DNA of 64,000 nucleotides from Pseudomonas sp. P5_109. GTDB lineage: Bacteria > Pseudomonadota > Gammaproteobacteria > Pseudomonadales > Pseudomonadaceae. The first letter of the stretch is position 1. Each line of letters starts with the position of its first letter. Below the pieces are notes generated by a model, which saw nothing but the letters and a program-made list of their open reading frames with translations, made no database searches and had not been told where the DNA came from. The stretch lies in contig NZ_CP125380.1 of assembly GCF_034009455.1 (NCBI RefSeq), positions 3,981,501-4,045,500 of the forward strand. Direction: 5' to 3'. The position numbers were made by a program, and so were the translations under genes. Positions 34,426 to 43,314 of the stretch are shown here, piece by piece.

Positions 34426-36552
34426 ATGCCCCCGCTTCAATACTTGCCCACTGCATTGCTGGGCCTGGCCCTTGTTTGTCCGGCCATGGCCGAGGCTCAG
34501 GGCCTGGAACTGGGACAAGTGCTGATCGGGGCCGAGGACCAGAGTGATGAGGACCAGGTGATCGAGGACGCCAGGGCTCGGCTGGCCCAGGTGCCCGGCG
34601 GCACCAACGTGGTCGACATGCGCCGCCCGCTGCAGGGTCGCGTCGCCAGCAACCAGGATGTGCTGGCTTACCAGCCGGGAATCCATGCCCAGTCGGCGGG
34701 CAACGAAGGGGTGAAGATTTCGATCCGTGGATCGGGCATCAACCGCGCCCCGGGCGCCCATGCCTCGGGGCTGTACACCCTGCTCGACGGCCTGCCGCTG
34801 ACCGGCCCTGGCGGCACGCCTTATGAACTGCTGGAGCCGCTGTGGCTCGACCATGTGGAAGTGCTGCGCGGCGCCAACGGTTTCGATCGCGGCGCCCTGG
34901 CCCTGGGCGGAGCCATCGATTACGTCAGTCACACCGGCTACGACGCGCCAAAGTTGCAGGTGCGCTACGCGACCGGTAGCCATGGTTATCAGCAACGTCA
35001 GGTCAGCTCCGGACAGGTGCTGGGGGACTTCGATTACTACCTGGCCATGACCGACGCAAACGCCGATGGCTACCAGGACCACACGGCCAGCGAGAGCCAG
35101 GGCGTCATCGCCAACTTCGGTTATCGCTTCAATCCCAACCTGGAAACGCGCTTCTACCTGCGCCACCGCCAGACCGACAACGACCTCGCGGGACGGGTGA
35201 CCAAGCATTCCATCGAGCACGATCCACGGGCGGCCAACCCTGCGTACGTGGCGCGGGACGACCGCCGCGACGAGCCGGGCAGCACCTTTATCGGCAACAA
35301 GACCACCTACTACATCGATGACGATTCCAGCATCCAGGCCGGCCTGGTCTACCACGACTACCCAATGGATTTGCGTGAGGGGCCCAACCGCCTGAAGGTG
35401 GCGTACACGGATGTCAGCGGCACGTTCGACTACAAGCGTCGCGACACGCTCTGGGGCCTGGAAAGCGTCAGCACTGTGGGCCTGCGAACAACCAAACACC
35501 TGCCCAATGCCGGCGCCAGCGAGTTCGTGCGCATCCCCACCGGCAACATCGCCGGCTATGCGCCGGGTACGTTGATGCGCAACTTCACCTACCAGGGTTC
35601 GGACAGCGTCCTGCATGTGGGCAATGACCTGGAGATCGCCGACGACCTGTGGCTGACCACCGGCCTCGCCGCCATCTACACCCGCCGTGAAAGCACTGTC
35701 ACCTACCCGCAAAGTGGTGGCAAGACCAGCCTGCACGACTGGGACTACGCCCCGCGCGTGGGCCTGCGCTATCAGCTGACACCTGACCTGCAACTGTTCG
35801 GCAATCTCAGTCGCTCGGTCGAAGCACCGCACCCGTGGTCGCTGATCTATAGCTCGAACATTCGATTCCCGGCAGGCAGCGGCCCCGCCACAGGCGCCCA
35901 GCGTGATCCGGTCAAGCTGCAAAACCAGACCGCTACCACCCTGGAAATCGGCGGCCGTGGCGACAGTTCGCTGGGGCAGTGGAGCCTGGCCTGGTACTAC
36001 GCCCAGGTACACCACGAACTGCTTTCGGTGTTGCCGGATGCCAACGCCACCACGCCCTACGAACTCAACGCCAGCCCCACCGTGCACCAGGGCGTGGAAG
36101 CCAGCCTGCTGAGTCCCCTTTGGTCGCCGGGCGATGGCGGCCAGTTGAGCCTGCGCCAGAGCTACACCTTCAGTGACTTCCACTACCGCGACGATGACCG
36201 CTTCGGCGACAACCGCCTGCCCGGCCTGCCGATGCACTATTACCAGGGCGAACTGCGCTACGACTGGCCCCAGGGGTTTTTCGCCGCGTTCAACACGCAA
36301 TGGGTGTCGAAAGTGGCGGTCGATTACGCCAACAGCTACTACGCCGATCCTTACGCCATATTCGGCGCGACACTGGGCTACAACGCACCCAAGGGTGACT
36401 GGCAGACCTGGCTGGACCTGCGCAACCTGACCGACAAGCACTATGCCGCCACGGTCACGCCGGGCTACGACGACAAAGGGCTGGACGCCGCACGATCCAC
36501 GCCCGGCGAGGGCATGGCGATGTACGTCGGGGTGTCGTGGAGCCTGCTCTGA
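34426..36552 (+). CDS. TonB-dependent outer-membrane receptor
   Basis: A 708-residue receptor with a signal peptide (about residues 1-24, 'CPAMAEAQG'), a plug domain ('VASNQDVLAYQPGIHAQS', 'ISIRGSGINRAPGAHASG', 'VEVLRGANGFDRGALALGGA') and a 22-strand-type barrel rich in aromatic girdles. GGAG before the ATG at 34426 sets the start. I see no Fur box upstream and no siderophore genes nearby, so iron is only one possible cargo. Confidence 0.9.
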   Translation: MPPLQYLPTALLGLALVCPAMAEAQGLELGQVLIGAEDQSDEDQVIEDARARLAQVPGGTNVVDMRRPLQGRVASNQDVLAYQPGIHAQSAGNEGVKISIRGSGINRAPGAHASGLYTLLDGLPLTGPGGTPYELLEPLWLDHVEVLRGANGFDRGALALGGAIDYVSHTGYDAPKLQVRYATGSHGYQQRQVSSGQVLGDFDYYLAMTDANADGYQDHTASESQGVIANFGYRFNPNLETRFYLRHRQTDNDLAGRVTKHSIEHDPRAANPAYVARDDRRDEPGSTFIGNKTTYYIDDDSSIQAGLVYHDYPMDLREGPNRLKVAYTDVSGTFDYKRRDTLWGLESVSTVGLRTTKHLPNAGASEFVRIPTGNIAGYAPGTLMRNFTYQGSDSVLHVGNDLEIADDLWLTTGLAAIYTRRESTVTYPQSGGKTSLHDWDYAPRVGLRYQLTPDLQLFGNLSRSVEAPHPWSLIYSSNIRFPAGSGPATGAQRDPVKLQNQTATTLEIGGRGDSSLGQWSLAWYYAQVHHELLSVLPDANATTPYELNASPTVHQGVEASLLSPLWSPGDGGQLSLRQSYTFSDFHYRDDDRFGDNRLPGLPMHYYQGELRYDWPQGFFAAFNTQWVSKVAVDYANSYYADPYAIFGATLGYNAPKGDWQTWLDLRNLTDKHYAATVTPGYDDKGLDAARSTPGEGMAMYVGVSWSLL

Positions 36553-36653
36553 GGCCGGATTGAATGTTGGCTGTGCCGGCCTTTTCGCGAGCAAGCCCGC
36601 TCCCACCGGTTTATTGGGCGCTCCCGGGATCTGTGCCTGGCTGCAATCCACTT

Positions 36654-36754
36654 TGTAGGAGCTGGCTTGCCAGCGATGGTCGTTAACGATGACGCGTGTG
36701 GACTGGATAAACGCGGCGCCCTTGAGTCCATCGCCAGCAAGCCGGCTCCTACAG
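36654..36754. repeat. REPIN with conserved spacer, copy A
   Basis: Two inverted REPs around a spacer containing TCGTTAACGA and GGATAAACGCGGCGC. The same spacer occurs at 36929, 48551 and, inverted, 62084. Confidence 0.92.
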
Positions 36755-36928
36755 TTTGGCGCTCACATCATTTCGACCATGACGCGGTCCCTTGTAGGAG
36801 CTGGCTTGCCAGCGATGGCGGTGTGTCAGGCAATGGAGATGTTGGCTGTGCCGGCCTCTTCGCGAGCAAGCCCGCTCCCACAGGTTTATTGGACGTTCCC
36901 GGGATTTGTGCCTGGCCGCAATCCACTT

Positions 36929-37029
36929 TGTAGGAGCTGGCTTGCCAGCGATGGTCGTTAACGATGACGCGTGTGGACTGGATAAACGCGGCGCCCTTGA
37001 GTCCATCGCCAGCAAGCCGGCTCCTACAG
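36929..37029. repeat. REPIN with conserved spacer, copy B
   Basis: Identical in structure to copy A and lying 275 bases after it, as part of the tandem duplication. Confidence 0.92.
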
Positions 37030-37163
37030 TTTGGCGCTCACATCATTTCGACCATGACGCGGTCCCTTGTAGGAGCTGGCTTGCCAGCGATGGCGGTGGG
37101 CCCCCATCTAGAGAATCGATTCATCTGAATTATTCCGCAAATATAGATAGCTGACTAATTACA

Positions 37164-37182
37164 AGCTCAACTATGATGAGCT
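37164..37182. promoter_or_regulatory. Dyad upstream of marR, candidate MarR operator
   Basis: AGCTCA and TGAGCT are perfect inverse arms around a 7-base spacer, 25 bases before the marR start in an AT-rich segment. MarR proteins bind short dyads of this spacing and often repress their own operon; binding is inferred. Confidence 0.5.
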
Positions 37183-37206
37183 AACTCTCCAGCAGCAGAT
37201 ATCACC

Positions 37207-37671
37207 ATGACCGACCCATTGACCCTTGGTTTTGCCCTGCATGACAGCGCCCGGCTGATGCGCAAGCGGTTCGAGCAACGCGCGCGGCATGTCGGCCTCA
37301 CTCGCTCGCAGTGGCAAGTGCTGGCCATGTTGTCGACCAACGAGGGCATCCATCAAAAAGGCCTCGCGGATCTGTTGGAACTGGAATCGATCACCCTCGT
37401 GCGCCTGCTGGACAAAATGGCCGAACGCGGATTGGTCGAGCGCCGTAGTCATCCCACGGATCGACGCCTGTCCCTGCTGTTTCTGACGGAGCAGGCCCAT
37501 CCGCTGCTGGAACTGATGCGTGACATGGGCCGCACGACCCGCCAGGAAGCCACGCGCGGATTCTCGGCCGAGGAGGAACAACTGCTGCTGCAGATGATGA
37601 AGCGCATGAGGTCCAACCTGATCGAAGCCTGCAGTCTCCCCATCGAAGAACAGGAGCATCGTCATGATTGA
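37207..37671 (+). CDS. MarR-family regulator of the efflux operon
   Basis: A 154-residue winged-helix regulator: 'SQWQVLAMLSTNEGIHQKGLADLLELESITLVRLLDKM' is the DNA-binding helix region and 'RRSHPTDRRLSLLFLT' the wing with the usual D-x-R. It overlaps the next gene by 8 bases, so it is cotranscribed with the membrane fusion and DHA2 genes and probably represses them in response to a drug-like ligand. Confidence 0.92.
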   Translation: MTDPLTLGFALHDSARLMRKRFEQRARHVGLTRSQWQVLAMLSTNEGIHQKGLADLLELESITLVRLLDKMAERGLVERRSHPTDRRLSLLFLTEQAHPLLELMRDMGRTTRQEATRGFSAEEEQLLLQMMKRMRSNLIEACSLPIEEQEHRHD

Positions 37672-38731
37672 GAGACGGCAACTCGTGCGTACCACGCTCT
37701 TTGCCTTGCTACCCATCGCGCTGGTAGTCGGCGGCTATTTGTATGTCACCGGCGGGCAGATCATTTCCACCGACAATGCCTACGTACAGGCCGATCGTGT
37801 CGGCGTCTCCACCGATGTCTCGGGCCTGGTCGCCTCGGTCGATGTCAAAGACAACCAGCGGGTGGTCAAGGGCCAGGTCCTGTTCACCCTGAAGACGGAG
37901 CCCTTTGAGATCGCGCTGGCCAGTGCCAGGGCGCAACTGAGCAACGTGCGTAACCAGATCCTCAACCTGCAGGCCAATTACAAGCAGGCGCAGGCCGAAA
38001 TCGATCAGGCACAGATCGACCTCGCGTACTACCAGGCCAGCTTCCAGCGCCAGCAAACCCTGCTCAGCGTCTCGGCAGTGTCCAGAACCAATTACGACGA
38101 TGCCAAGCACGCGCTGGACAGTACCCGGCAAAAAATCACCGTGGCCAGGGCCACCGCCCAAATGGTGCTGGCGCAATTGGGCGGGAACATCGACACCCCC
38201 GTCGAACAACAGTCCACGTATCTGATCGCCCAGGCTGCCGTCGACGAAGCGCAACGCAACCTCAACAACTCGGTGGTCAGGGCTTCGTTCGACGGTATCG
38301 TGACCAACGTTGATTCACTGCAGGTCGGCTCCTACCTGCAACCGCCACAATCGGGCATCAGCCTGGTGTCGGCCGATCACCTGTGGGTCGCCGCCTCCCC
38401 CAAGGAAACCGAACTGACCCACATGAAGCCCGGTCAGTCCGTCGAGATCAGTGTCGATAGCTATCCCGGCGTGCAGTGGCACGGCACCGTCGACAGCATC
38501 AGCCCGGCGTCGGGTGCAAGCTTCTCGTTGCTGCCCGCGCAAAACACCACGGGCAATTGGGTCAAGGTCGTGCAACGGATTCCGGTGCGCATCAGCATCG
38601 ATGATGCCGGGGAAAAACCGCCGCTGCGCACCGGCATGAGTGTACAGGCAGAAATCGATACCGGCTCGGCGCGGGGCCTGCCGCATCTGTTCTCGGGGCT
38701 GCTGGCGAGCAAGGCCGCCCCCCATGAGTAG
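37664..38731 (+). CDS. EmrA-type membrane fusion (HlyD family) protein
   Basis: A 355-residue periplasmic adaptor with one N-terminal membrane helix (about residues 12-28), the biotinyl-lipoyl halves ('TDNAYVQADRVGVSTDVSGLV' and 'VRASFDGIVTNVDSLQVG') and a central alpha-helical hairpin (about 85-175). It bridges the DHA2 transporter to an outer-membrane channel not encoded here. Start overlaps marR, stop overlaps the transporter start by ATGAGTAG. Confidence 0.93.
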   Translation: MIERRQLVRTTLFALLPIALVVGGYLYVTGGQIISTDNAYVQADRVGVSTDVSGLVASVDVKDNQRVVKGQVLFTLKTEPFEIALASARAQLSNVRNQILNLQANYKQAQAEIDQAQIDLAYYQASFQRQQTLLSVSAVSRTNYDDAKHALDSTRQKITVARATAQMVLAQLGGNIDTPVEQQSTYLIAQAAVDEAQRNLNNSVVRASFDGIVTNVDSLQVGSYLQPPQSGISLVSADHLWVAASPKETELTHMKPGQSVEISVDSYPGVQWHGTVDSISPASGASFSLLPAQNTTGNWVKVVQRIPVRISIDDAGEKPPLRTGMSVQAEIDTGSARGLPHLFSGLLASKAAPHE

Positions 38732-40262
38732 CGATGCACCGAGCGAAGCGGTGGCCCATCGCGGGATGATCACCGCTTGCGTCGTGCTGGCGGTGATCAT
38801 GCAAGCGCTCGACACCACCATCGCCAACGTCGCCCTGCCCTACATGCAAGGCAGCATCTCGGCCAGTTCGGACCAGATCAACTGGGTGCTGACCTCCTAC
38901 ATCGTCGCTGCGGCAATCATGACGCCGCCGTCGGCCTTCCTGGCCCGGCGCTTCGGGCGCAAACGCGTGCTGCTGTGGGCGATAGTCGGCTTCGTGGTCT
39001 CGTCGATCCTTTGCGGCCTGGCGCAGTCGCTGGAAGAAATCATCCTCGCCCGCCTGCTGCAGGGCCTGGCGGGCGCGGCGCTGGTGCCGCTGTCCCAGGG
39101 CATTCTGCTGGACATCTACAGCCTCAAGGAACGCGGTTCGGCCATGGCGCTGTTCGGCGTGTCGGTCATGGTCGGCCCGGTGCTGGGGCCGATGCTCGGT
39201 GGCTGGCTGACCGATAATTTCAGCTGGCGCTGGGTGTTCTTCATCAATTTGCCCATCGGTTTACTGGCACTGGCCGGGATCGTCTATTACGTCAGCGAAA
39301 CCCCCACCGACACCTCGACCCGCCTGGACTGGCTCGGCTTCGGTTCGCTGAGCGTGGCGATCATGGCCCTGCAACTGTTCCTCGACCGGGGTGAGCAGCT
39401 GGGCTGGTTCGCTTCCGGGGAAATCCTCGTCGAAGCGATAGTGGCCGCTGTCGCCCTGTATGTGTTTGTGGTCCACACCTTCACCACCGACACGCCCTTT
39501 ATCAGCCCGAAGCTGTTCAAGGACCGTAACTTTTCCATCAGCGTCGTATTTATTTTTATCGTCGGCATCACCTACCTGGCCTCACTGGCGCTGATGACCC
39601 CTTACCTGCAAACCCTGATGGGCTATCCGGTGCTGACCGCCGGCATGGTCATGGGCCCGCGAGGCCTGGGCACGATGCTGACCATGTTCCTCGCCGGTCG
39701 ACTGTTGGGCAAAGTCGATACCCGCCTGTTATTGCTGACGGGCCTGGGCTTGTCGGCGCTGTCGATGGGGCTGATGACCGGCTGGACACCTGACGTGTCG
39801 ATGCAAACCGTCATCTGGGTCGGCTTCATCCAGGGCACCAGCCTGGGCATGCTGTTTGTGCCACTGACCACGGTGGCCTTCGCGACCCTGCCCGCTGCCT
39901 TGCGCGCCGAAGGCACCGGGCTTTACAGCCTGTCGCGCAATGTCGGTTCCAGCGTCGGCATCTCCATCGTCACCGTGCTGCTGACCCAGAACATCCAGGC
40001 CAACCACGAGCAGATCGGGGCCTACGTCACGCCCTTCAACCGCGCCTTCGACGCTGGTGCGATCAAGAATTACCTGGACCCGATGGCCGCCTCCGGCCGC
40101 GCCGCCCTGGACGCAATGGTCAACGTGCAAGCCAGCTGGGTCGCCTACGTGGACGACTTCAAGTTGCTGATGCTGTTGTCGCTGGCGGTGATGCCGTTGT
40201 TGCTGATTATCAAGACTCCAAAAGCCCAGGCACATGAAGAGCCGGCAGCGGTCATGGAGTAA
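38724..40262 (+). CDS. EmrB-type DHA2 family multidrug efflux transporter (14 helices)
   Basis: A 512-residue major facilitator with about 14 membrane helices. Family motifs: 'LDTTIANVALPYMQG' (motif D1), 'FLARRFGRKRVL' (motif A) and 'GPVLGPMLGGWLTDNFSWRWVFFINLP' (motif C). It exports hydrophobic compounds in exchange for protons with the preceding fusion protein. The ATG at 38724 overlaps the upstream stop. Confidence 0.94.
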   Translation: MSSDAPSEAVAHRGMITACVVLAVIMQALDTTIANVALPYMQGSISASSDQINWVLTSYIVAAAIMTPPSAFLARRFGRKRVLLWAIVGFVVSSILCGLAQSLEEIILARLLQGLAGAALVPLSQGILLDIYSLKERGSAMALFGVSVMVGPVLGPMLGGWLTDNFSWRWVFFINLPIGLLALAGIVYYVSETPTDTSTRLDWLGFGSLSVAIMALQLFLDRGEQLGWFASGEILVEAIVAAVALYVFVVHTFTTDTPFISPKLFKDRNFSISVVFIFIVGITYLASLALMTPYLQTLMGYPVLTAGMVMGPRGLGTMLTMFLAGRLLGKVDTRLLLLTGLGLSALSMGLMTGWTPDVSMQTVIWVGFIQGTSLGMLFVPLTTVAFATLPAALRAEGTGLYSLSRNVGSSVGISIVTVLLTQNIQANHEQIGAYVTPFNRAFDAGAIKNYLDPMAASGRAALDAMVNVQASWVAYVDDFKLLMLLSLAVMPLLLIIKTPKAQAHEEPAAVME

Positions 40263-40334
40263 TCCCGGATCAACACGTAACGCGCGCGACGACTAAGCTT
40301 TTGTAACGCCACTTCGTCCCTCAGGAAGATATCC

Positions 40335-41612
40335 ATGAGCGCCGCCGCCCTGTCCGAACTCGATGCCGCCCTGCCCGGCCTGACCCGCAAGATCCGCGTG
40401 CTCGATGCCCTGTCCTGGCCCGATGGAGTCGAGGAAGACTTCCTGGAAAAATGGCGCGGCGGACGTGCGCAGTTACCCAAGGTCGAGTTGCTGCCCCGCG
40501 ACCACAGCGTCGACATCGCCGCCCTGGAAACCTTTATCAGCCGTTGCGATGTGGGCCATCCTGCCGGGAACTTCCTCGCCATGACCGCCCGTAGCTATGC
40601 CACCGCCGGGCACATGCTGGGGGCCATTGGCACGCCTGCCTTTACACACTATTCGTCCGCGCTGTACCGGCGCCCGGACTTCTACTACACGCGCTTGCAA
40701 CTGAGCATGCTCGACGCCGCCCGTTTCTTCCTCAAGACCACCGACGCCCTGCTCGGCGGTGCGCGCATTCCACCGAGCCCGGCCGAGATTCCGGCCAAGG
40801 CGTTCGCCGCCTGGATTCAGCCGGAACTGGACCGTTTCTTCGGCGTCGGCCAGATCACCGTCGTGCTCGATCCGAACCTGGCCGCCAAGGCCATCGCCGG
40901 ATCGAGCCGCATCCGGCTGCGGGCCAGCGCCCTGTTCTCGGAGCTGGACAAGAACCAACTGCTGCAACACGAAGCCTTCGTGCATGTCGCTACCGCACAA
41001 AACGGCGCGCGGCAACCGAACCTCACAAGCCTAGGCCTGGGAGCACCCCGCACCACCCAGACCCAGGAGGGCATTGCCACCCTGGCCGAACTGTTCACCG
41101 GCAGCATGGACATCAACCGCCTGCGGCGCCTGGCCCTGCGCGTACTGGCCGTCCAGCAGGCGCTGGAGGGTGCCGACTTTATCCAGGTGTTCGAAGGTTT
41201 CCTGGCGGCCGGGCAGTCGCAAGAGGAGTCCTTTCGCTCAACCCAACGGGTGTTTCGCGGCGCCGACCTGCGGGGTGGTTCGGCGTTTACCAAGGACGCT
41301 GCCTACCTGACCGGGCTGCTCGGCGTCCATACCCTGCTGCGCATTGCAATCCGCGATAACCGACCGGAACTGGTGGGGCATCTGTTTGCCGGGCGCCTCA
41401 GCCTGGGGGACACCGTGCGCCTGGCGCCGCTGTTCGAGTCCGGCTGGCTCAAGGGGCCAACCTACCTTCCAGCCTGGGCCTCCGATCTGCGCCTGCTGGC
41501 GGCCAATCTGGCCTTCTCGGCGTTCATCGCCCAGATCAAACTGGATGTGCTGGACCTGGAGGTGTTCATGGCATTTGCCGAAGAACACGAAAGCGATGCC
41601 AGCGCCCAGTGA
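40335..41612 (+). CDS. DUF1704 protein with HExxxH metallopeptidase motif (MATCAP-like)
   Basis: A 425-residue cytoplasmic protein of the DUF1704 family, annotated in bacteria as flavohemoglobin-expression-modulating QEGLA-motif protein. Here the motif reads QEGIA (residues 244-248). An HExxxH zinc-site pattern lies at His212-Glu213-His217 ('LLQHEAFVHVAT'), and Glu245 follows at about the distance of a third ligand. The same fold and pattern define the eukaryotic tubulin tyrosine carboxypeptidase MATCAP. The bacterial substrate is unknown. It stands alone between the efflux and DUF3300 genes. Confidence 0.82.
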   Translation: MSAAALSELDAALPGLTRKIRVLDALSWPDGVEEDFLEKWRGGRAQLPKVELLPRDHSVDIAALETFISRCDVGHPAGNFLAMTARSYATAGHMLGAIGTPAFTHYSSALYRRPDFYYTRLQLSMLDAARFFLKTTDALLGGARIPPSPAEIPAKAFAAWIQPELDRFFGVGQITVVLDPNLAAKAIAGSSRIRLRASALFSELDKNQLLQHEAFVHVATAQNGARQPNLTSLGLGAPRTTQTQEGIATLAELFTGSMDINRLRRLALRVLAVQQALEGADFIQVFEGFLAAGQSQEESFRSTQRVFRGADLRGGSAFTKDAAYLTGLLGVHTLLRIAIRDNRPELVGHLFAGRLSLGDTVRLAPLFESGWLKGPTYLPAWASDLRLLAANLAFSAFIAQIKLDVLDLEVFMAFAEEHESDASAQ

Positions 41613-41772
41613 TCGGCGTGACGCTATTTTCAAGGCAACCTTGATTGTTCAAATGAACTGCTACCATTAGGAAGCTGTAACGAAGCTGAGCTTTGTGGCT
41701 TGCATAGTCAGCTCTGACCATCCGTGTATTGACTCACTCATTTCAAGCCTGCCTGACCACATAGGGGGTGCA

Positions 41773-43314
41773 ATGCGCATTCCATTTCTTTACGCGTTGT
41801 CAGCCGTACTGTTTCTGAGTGGATCTGCCTGCCTGGCACTGGCGGCGGATGCACCCGCCGCCGCACCGGCACCCGCTGCCGATACAGCGCCCGCCACCGC
41901 GCCTGCCAAAGATCCGGTGTTTACCCAGGAACAGCTGGATCAAATGCTGGCGCCCATTGCGCTTTACCCGGACCCGCTGTTTGCACAGGTACTGATGGCC
42001 ACCACCTACCCCGGGGAAGTCGGCGAGGCGGTCAATTGGTCCAAAGCTCACCCGGACGCCAAGGGTGACGATGCGGTCAAACAGGTGGCGAACCAGCCTT
42101 GGGATCCGAGCGTGCAGGCTCTGGTGGCCTTCCCCCAGGCTCTGGCACTGCTGGGGCAGGACCCCGTCTGGGTCCAACGCCTGGGTGATGCCTTCCTGGC
42201 GCAGCCCGACGATGTCATGGAAAGCGCGCAGCGCTTGCGTCGCCAGGCGCAGGCAGCCGGCAATCTGCAGAGCAACCAGTATCAGAACGTGACGATCCAG
42301 AATGTCGCGGCGCCCGCGCCGGCACCCGCCCCCGCGGCCACAACCCAGGCACCGGCTCCAGCCCCTGAACCGGCTCCGGCACCTGCCAGCAACTCCACCA
42401 TCATCATCCAGCCTGCCGATCCGCAGGTGGTGTACGTACCCACCTATAACCCGACGACCACCTACGGCACCTGGCCCTACCCGGCATCGCCGCCCGCGTA
42501 CTATCCACCGCCACCGGCCTATTACCCTGGTCAGGCGCTGATGGCCGGGCTCGCGTTTGGCGCCGGCGTGGCGATCGTTGGATCGTTGTGGGGTGAATGT
42601 GACTGGGGCAATAACGACGTCGACATCGACGTCAATCGCTACAACAACATCAACGCCAACAACCGGATCAGCAACAACAAATGGCAGCACAACCCGGTGC
42701 ACCGCAATGGCGTTCCCTATCGAGACAACGCGAGCCGCGCACAGTACGGCCGCCAACTCAACGGCGCCAATCAGCGTCAAGCCTATCGCGGGGACAACGC
42801 CCAGCGCGCCCAGGCACGGGAAAACGCCCGCAGTTCGATGGACCGGCACGGGATCGAACGACCTGCCACCAGCAACCTCGAAGCCCGCGATCAAACGCGC
42901 AAACTCCAGTCCGGAACGGCGGGCGGTAATCGGATGCAGGCCGGTGCAGACAGACCCAAGGCGGCTGACAGGGGCCAGGGTACGGCCAGAAACACCCGGG
43001 AAAACCAGCAACCCCGTAGACAAGCTTCTGAAGGCAATCTGCAGTCCCGCAACCAGGGCGCTCAGCTGAATCAGCGCAGGGAGGGCCAGGCGCAGACACG
43101 TCAAACGGCGAACAAACGACCGGCCGCCAGTGCCGGCAGTGCCCGCAACAATGCCTTCGCCGGCGCACGTTCACCGTCCCAGGCCAATCTCCAGGCCAAT
43201 CGTGGCCGGGCCAGCCAGGCATCCGCCCAACGCCCCAGTGCCTCGCGATCGGCCGGTCACCAGATCAGCCGGCCGTCCAATCCACCAGCGCGTCAAAGGG
43301 GGGGCCGCCGTTGA
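41773..43314 (+). CDS. Secreted DUF3300-domain protein
   Basis: A 513-residue exported protein: signal peptide (about residues 1-25), Ala/Pro spacer, the DUF3300 domain ('FTQEQLDQMLAPIALYPDPL', 'WDPSVQALVAFPQALALLG'), a second Pro/Ala repeat linker near 180-210, then a Tyr/Pro stretch and a long Asn/Gln/Arg/Ala-rich low-complexity tail (about 300-513). AGGGGG before the ATG at 41773. Paired with a DUF2950 gene overlapping its stop, as is common in proteobacteria. Function unknown; an envelope role is likely. Confidence 0.88.
   Translation: MRIPFLYALSAVLFLSGSACLALAADAPAAAPAPAADTAPATAPAKDPVFTQEQLDQMLAPIALYPDPLFAQVLMATTYPGEVGEAVNWSKAHPDAKGDDAVKQVANQPWDPSVQALVAFPQALALLGQDPVWVQRLGDAFLAQPDDVMESAQRLRRQAQAAGNLQSNQYQNVTIQNVAAPAPAPAPAATTQAPAPAPEPAPAPASNSTIIIQPADPQVVYVPTYNPTTTYGTWPYPASPPAYYPPPPAYYPGQALMAGLAFGAGVAIVGSLWGECDWGNNDVDIDVNRYNNINANNRISNNKWQHNPVHRNGVPYRDNASRAQYGRQLNGANQRQAYRGDNAQRAQARENARSSMDRHGIERPATSNLEARDQTRKLQSGTAGGNRMQAGADRPKAADRGQGTARNTRENQQPRRQASEGNLQSRNQGAQLNQRREGQAQTRQTANKRPAASAGSARNNAFAGARSPSQANLQANRGRASQASAQRPSASRSAGHQISRPSNPPARQRGGRR

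Larger units (their letters stand above)
36564..37098 (+). repeat. 275-bp tandem duplication made of REP elements
   Basis: The unit starting at 36564 recurs from 36839 with the same order of sub-elements and only a handful of base differences (for example CACCGG against CACAGG). Each unit contains GCGAGCAAGCCCGCTCCCAC, a REPIN and a further TGTAGGAGCTGGCTTGCCAG half. The near-identity shows a recent duplication. Confidence 0.9.
36553..37206. other. REP-filled gap with a tandem duplication
   Basis: No gene. Two copies of a 275-base unit, each with a REPIN and two single REPs, occupy 36564-37098. The last 100 bases are AT-rich and hold the marR promoter and a dyad. Confidence 0.9.

Noticed and set aside
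34317..34426. Fur box upstream of the TonB receptor
   Set aside because: No sequence close to the GATAATGATAATCATTATC consensus is seen.
34327..36651. 774-codon minus-strand open frame antisense to the TonB receptor
   Set aside because: It is the mirror of a GC-rich gene; the plus-strand protein has signal peptide, plug and barrel, while this frame has no recognisable domain.
36564..37098. Regular repeats that could suggest a CRISPR array
   Set aside because: The repeats are inverted REP pairs in a 275-base duplication, not short direct repeats with unique spacers, and no cas genes are present.
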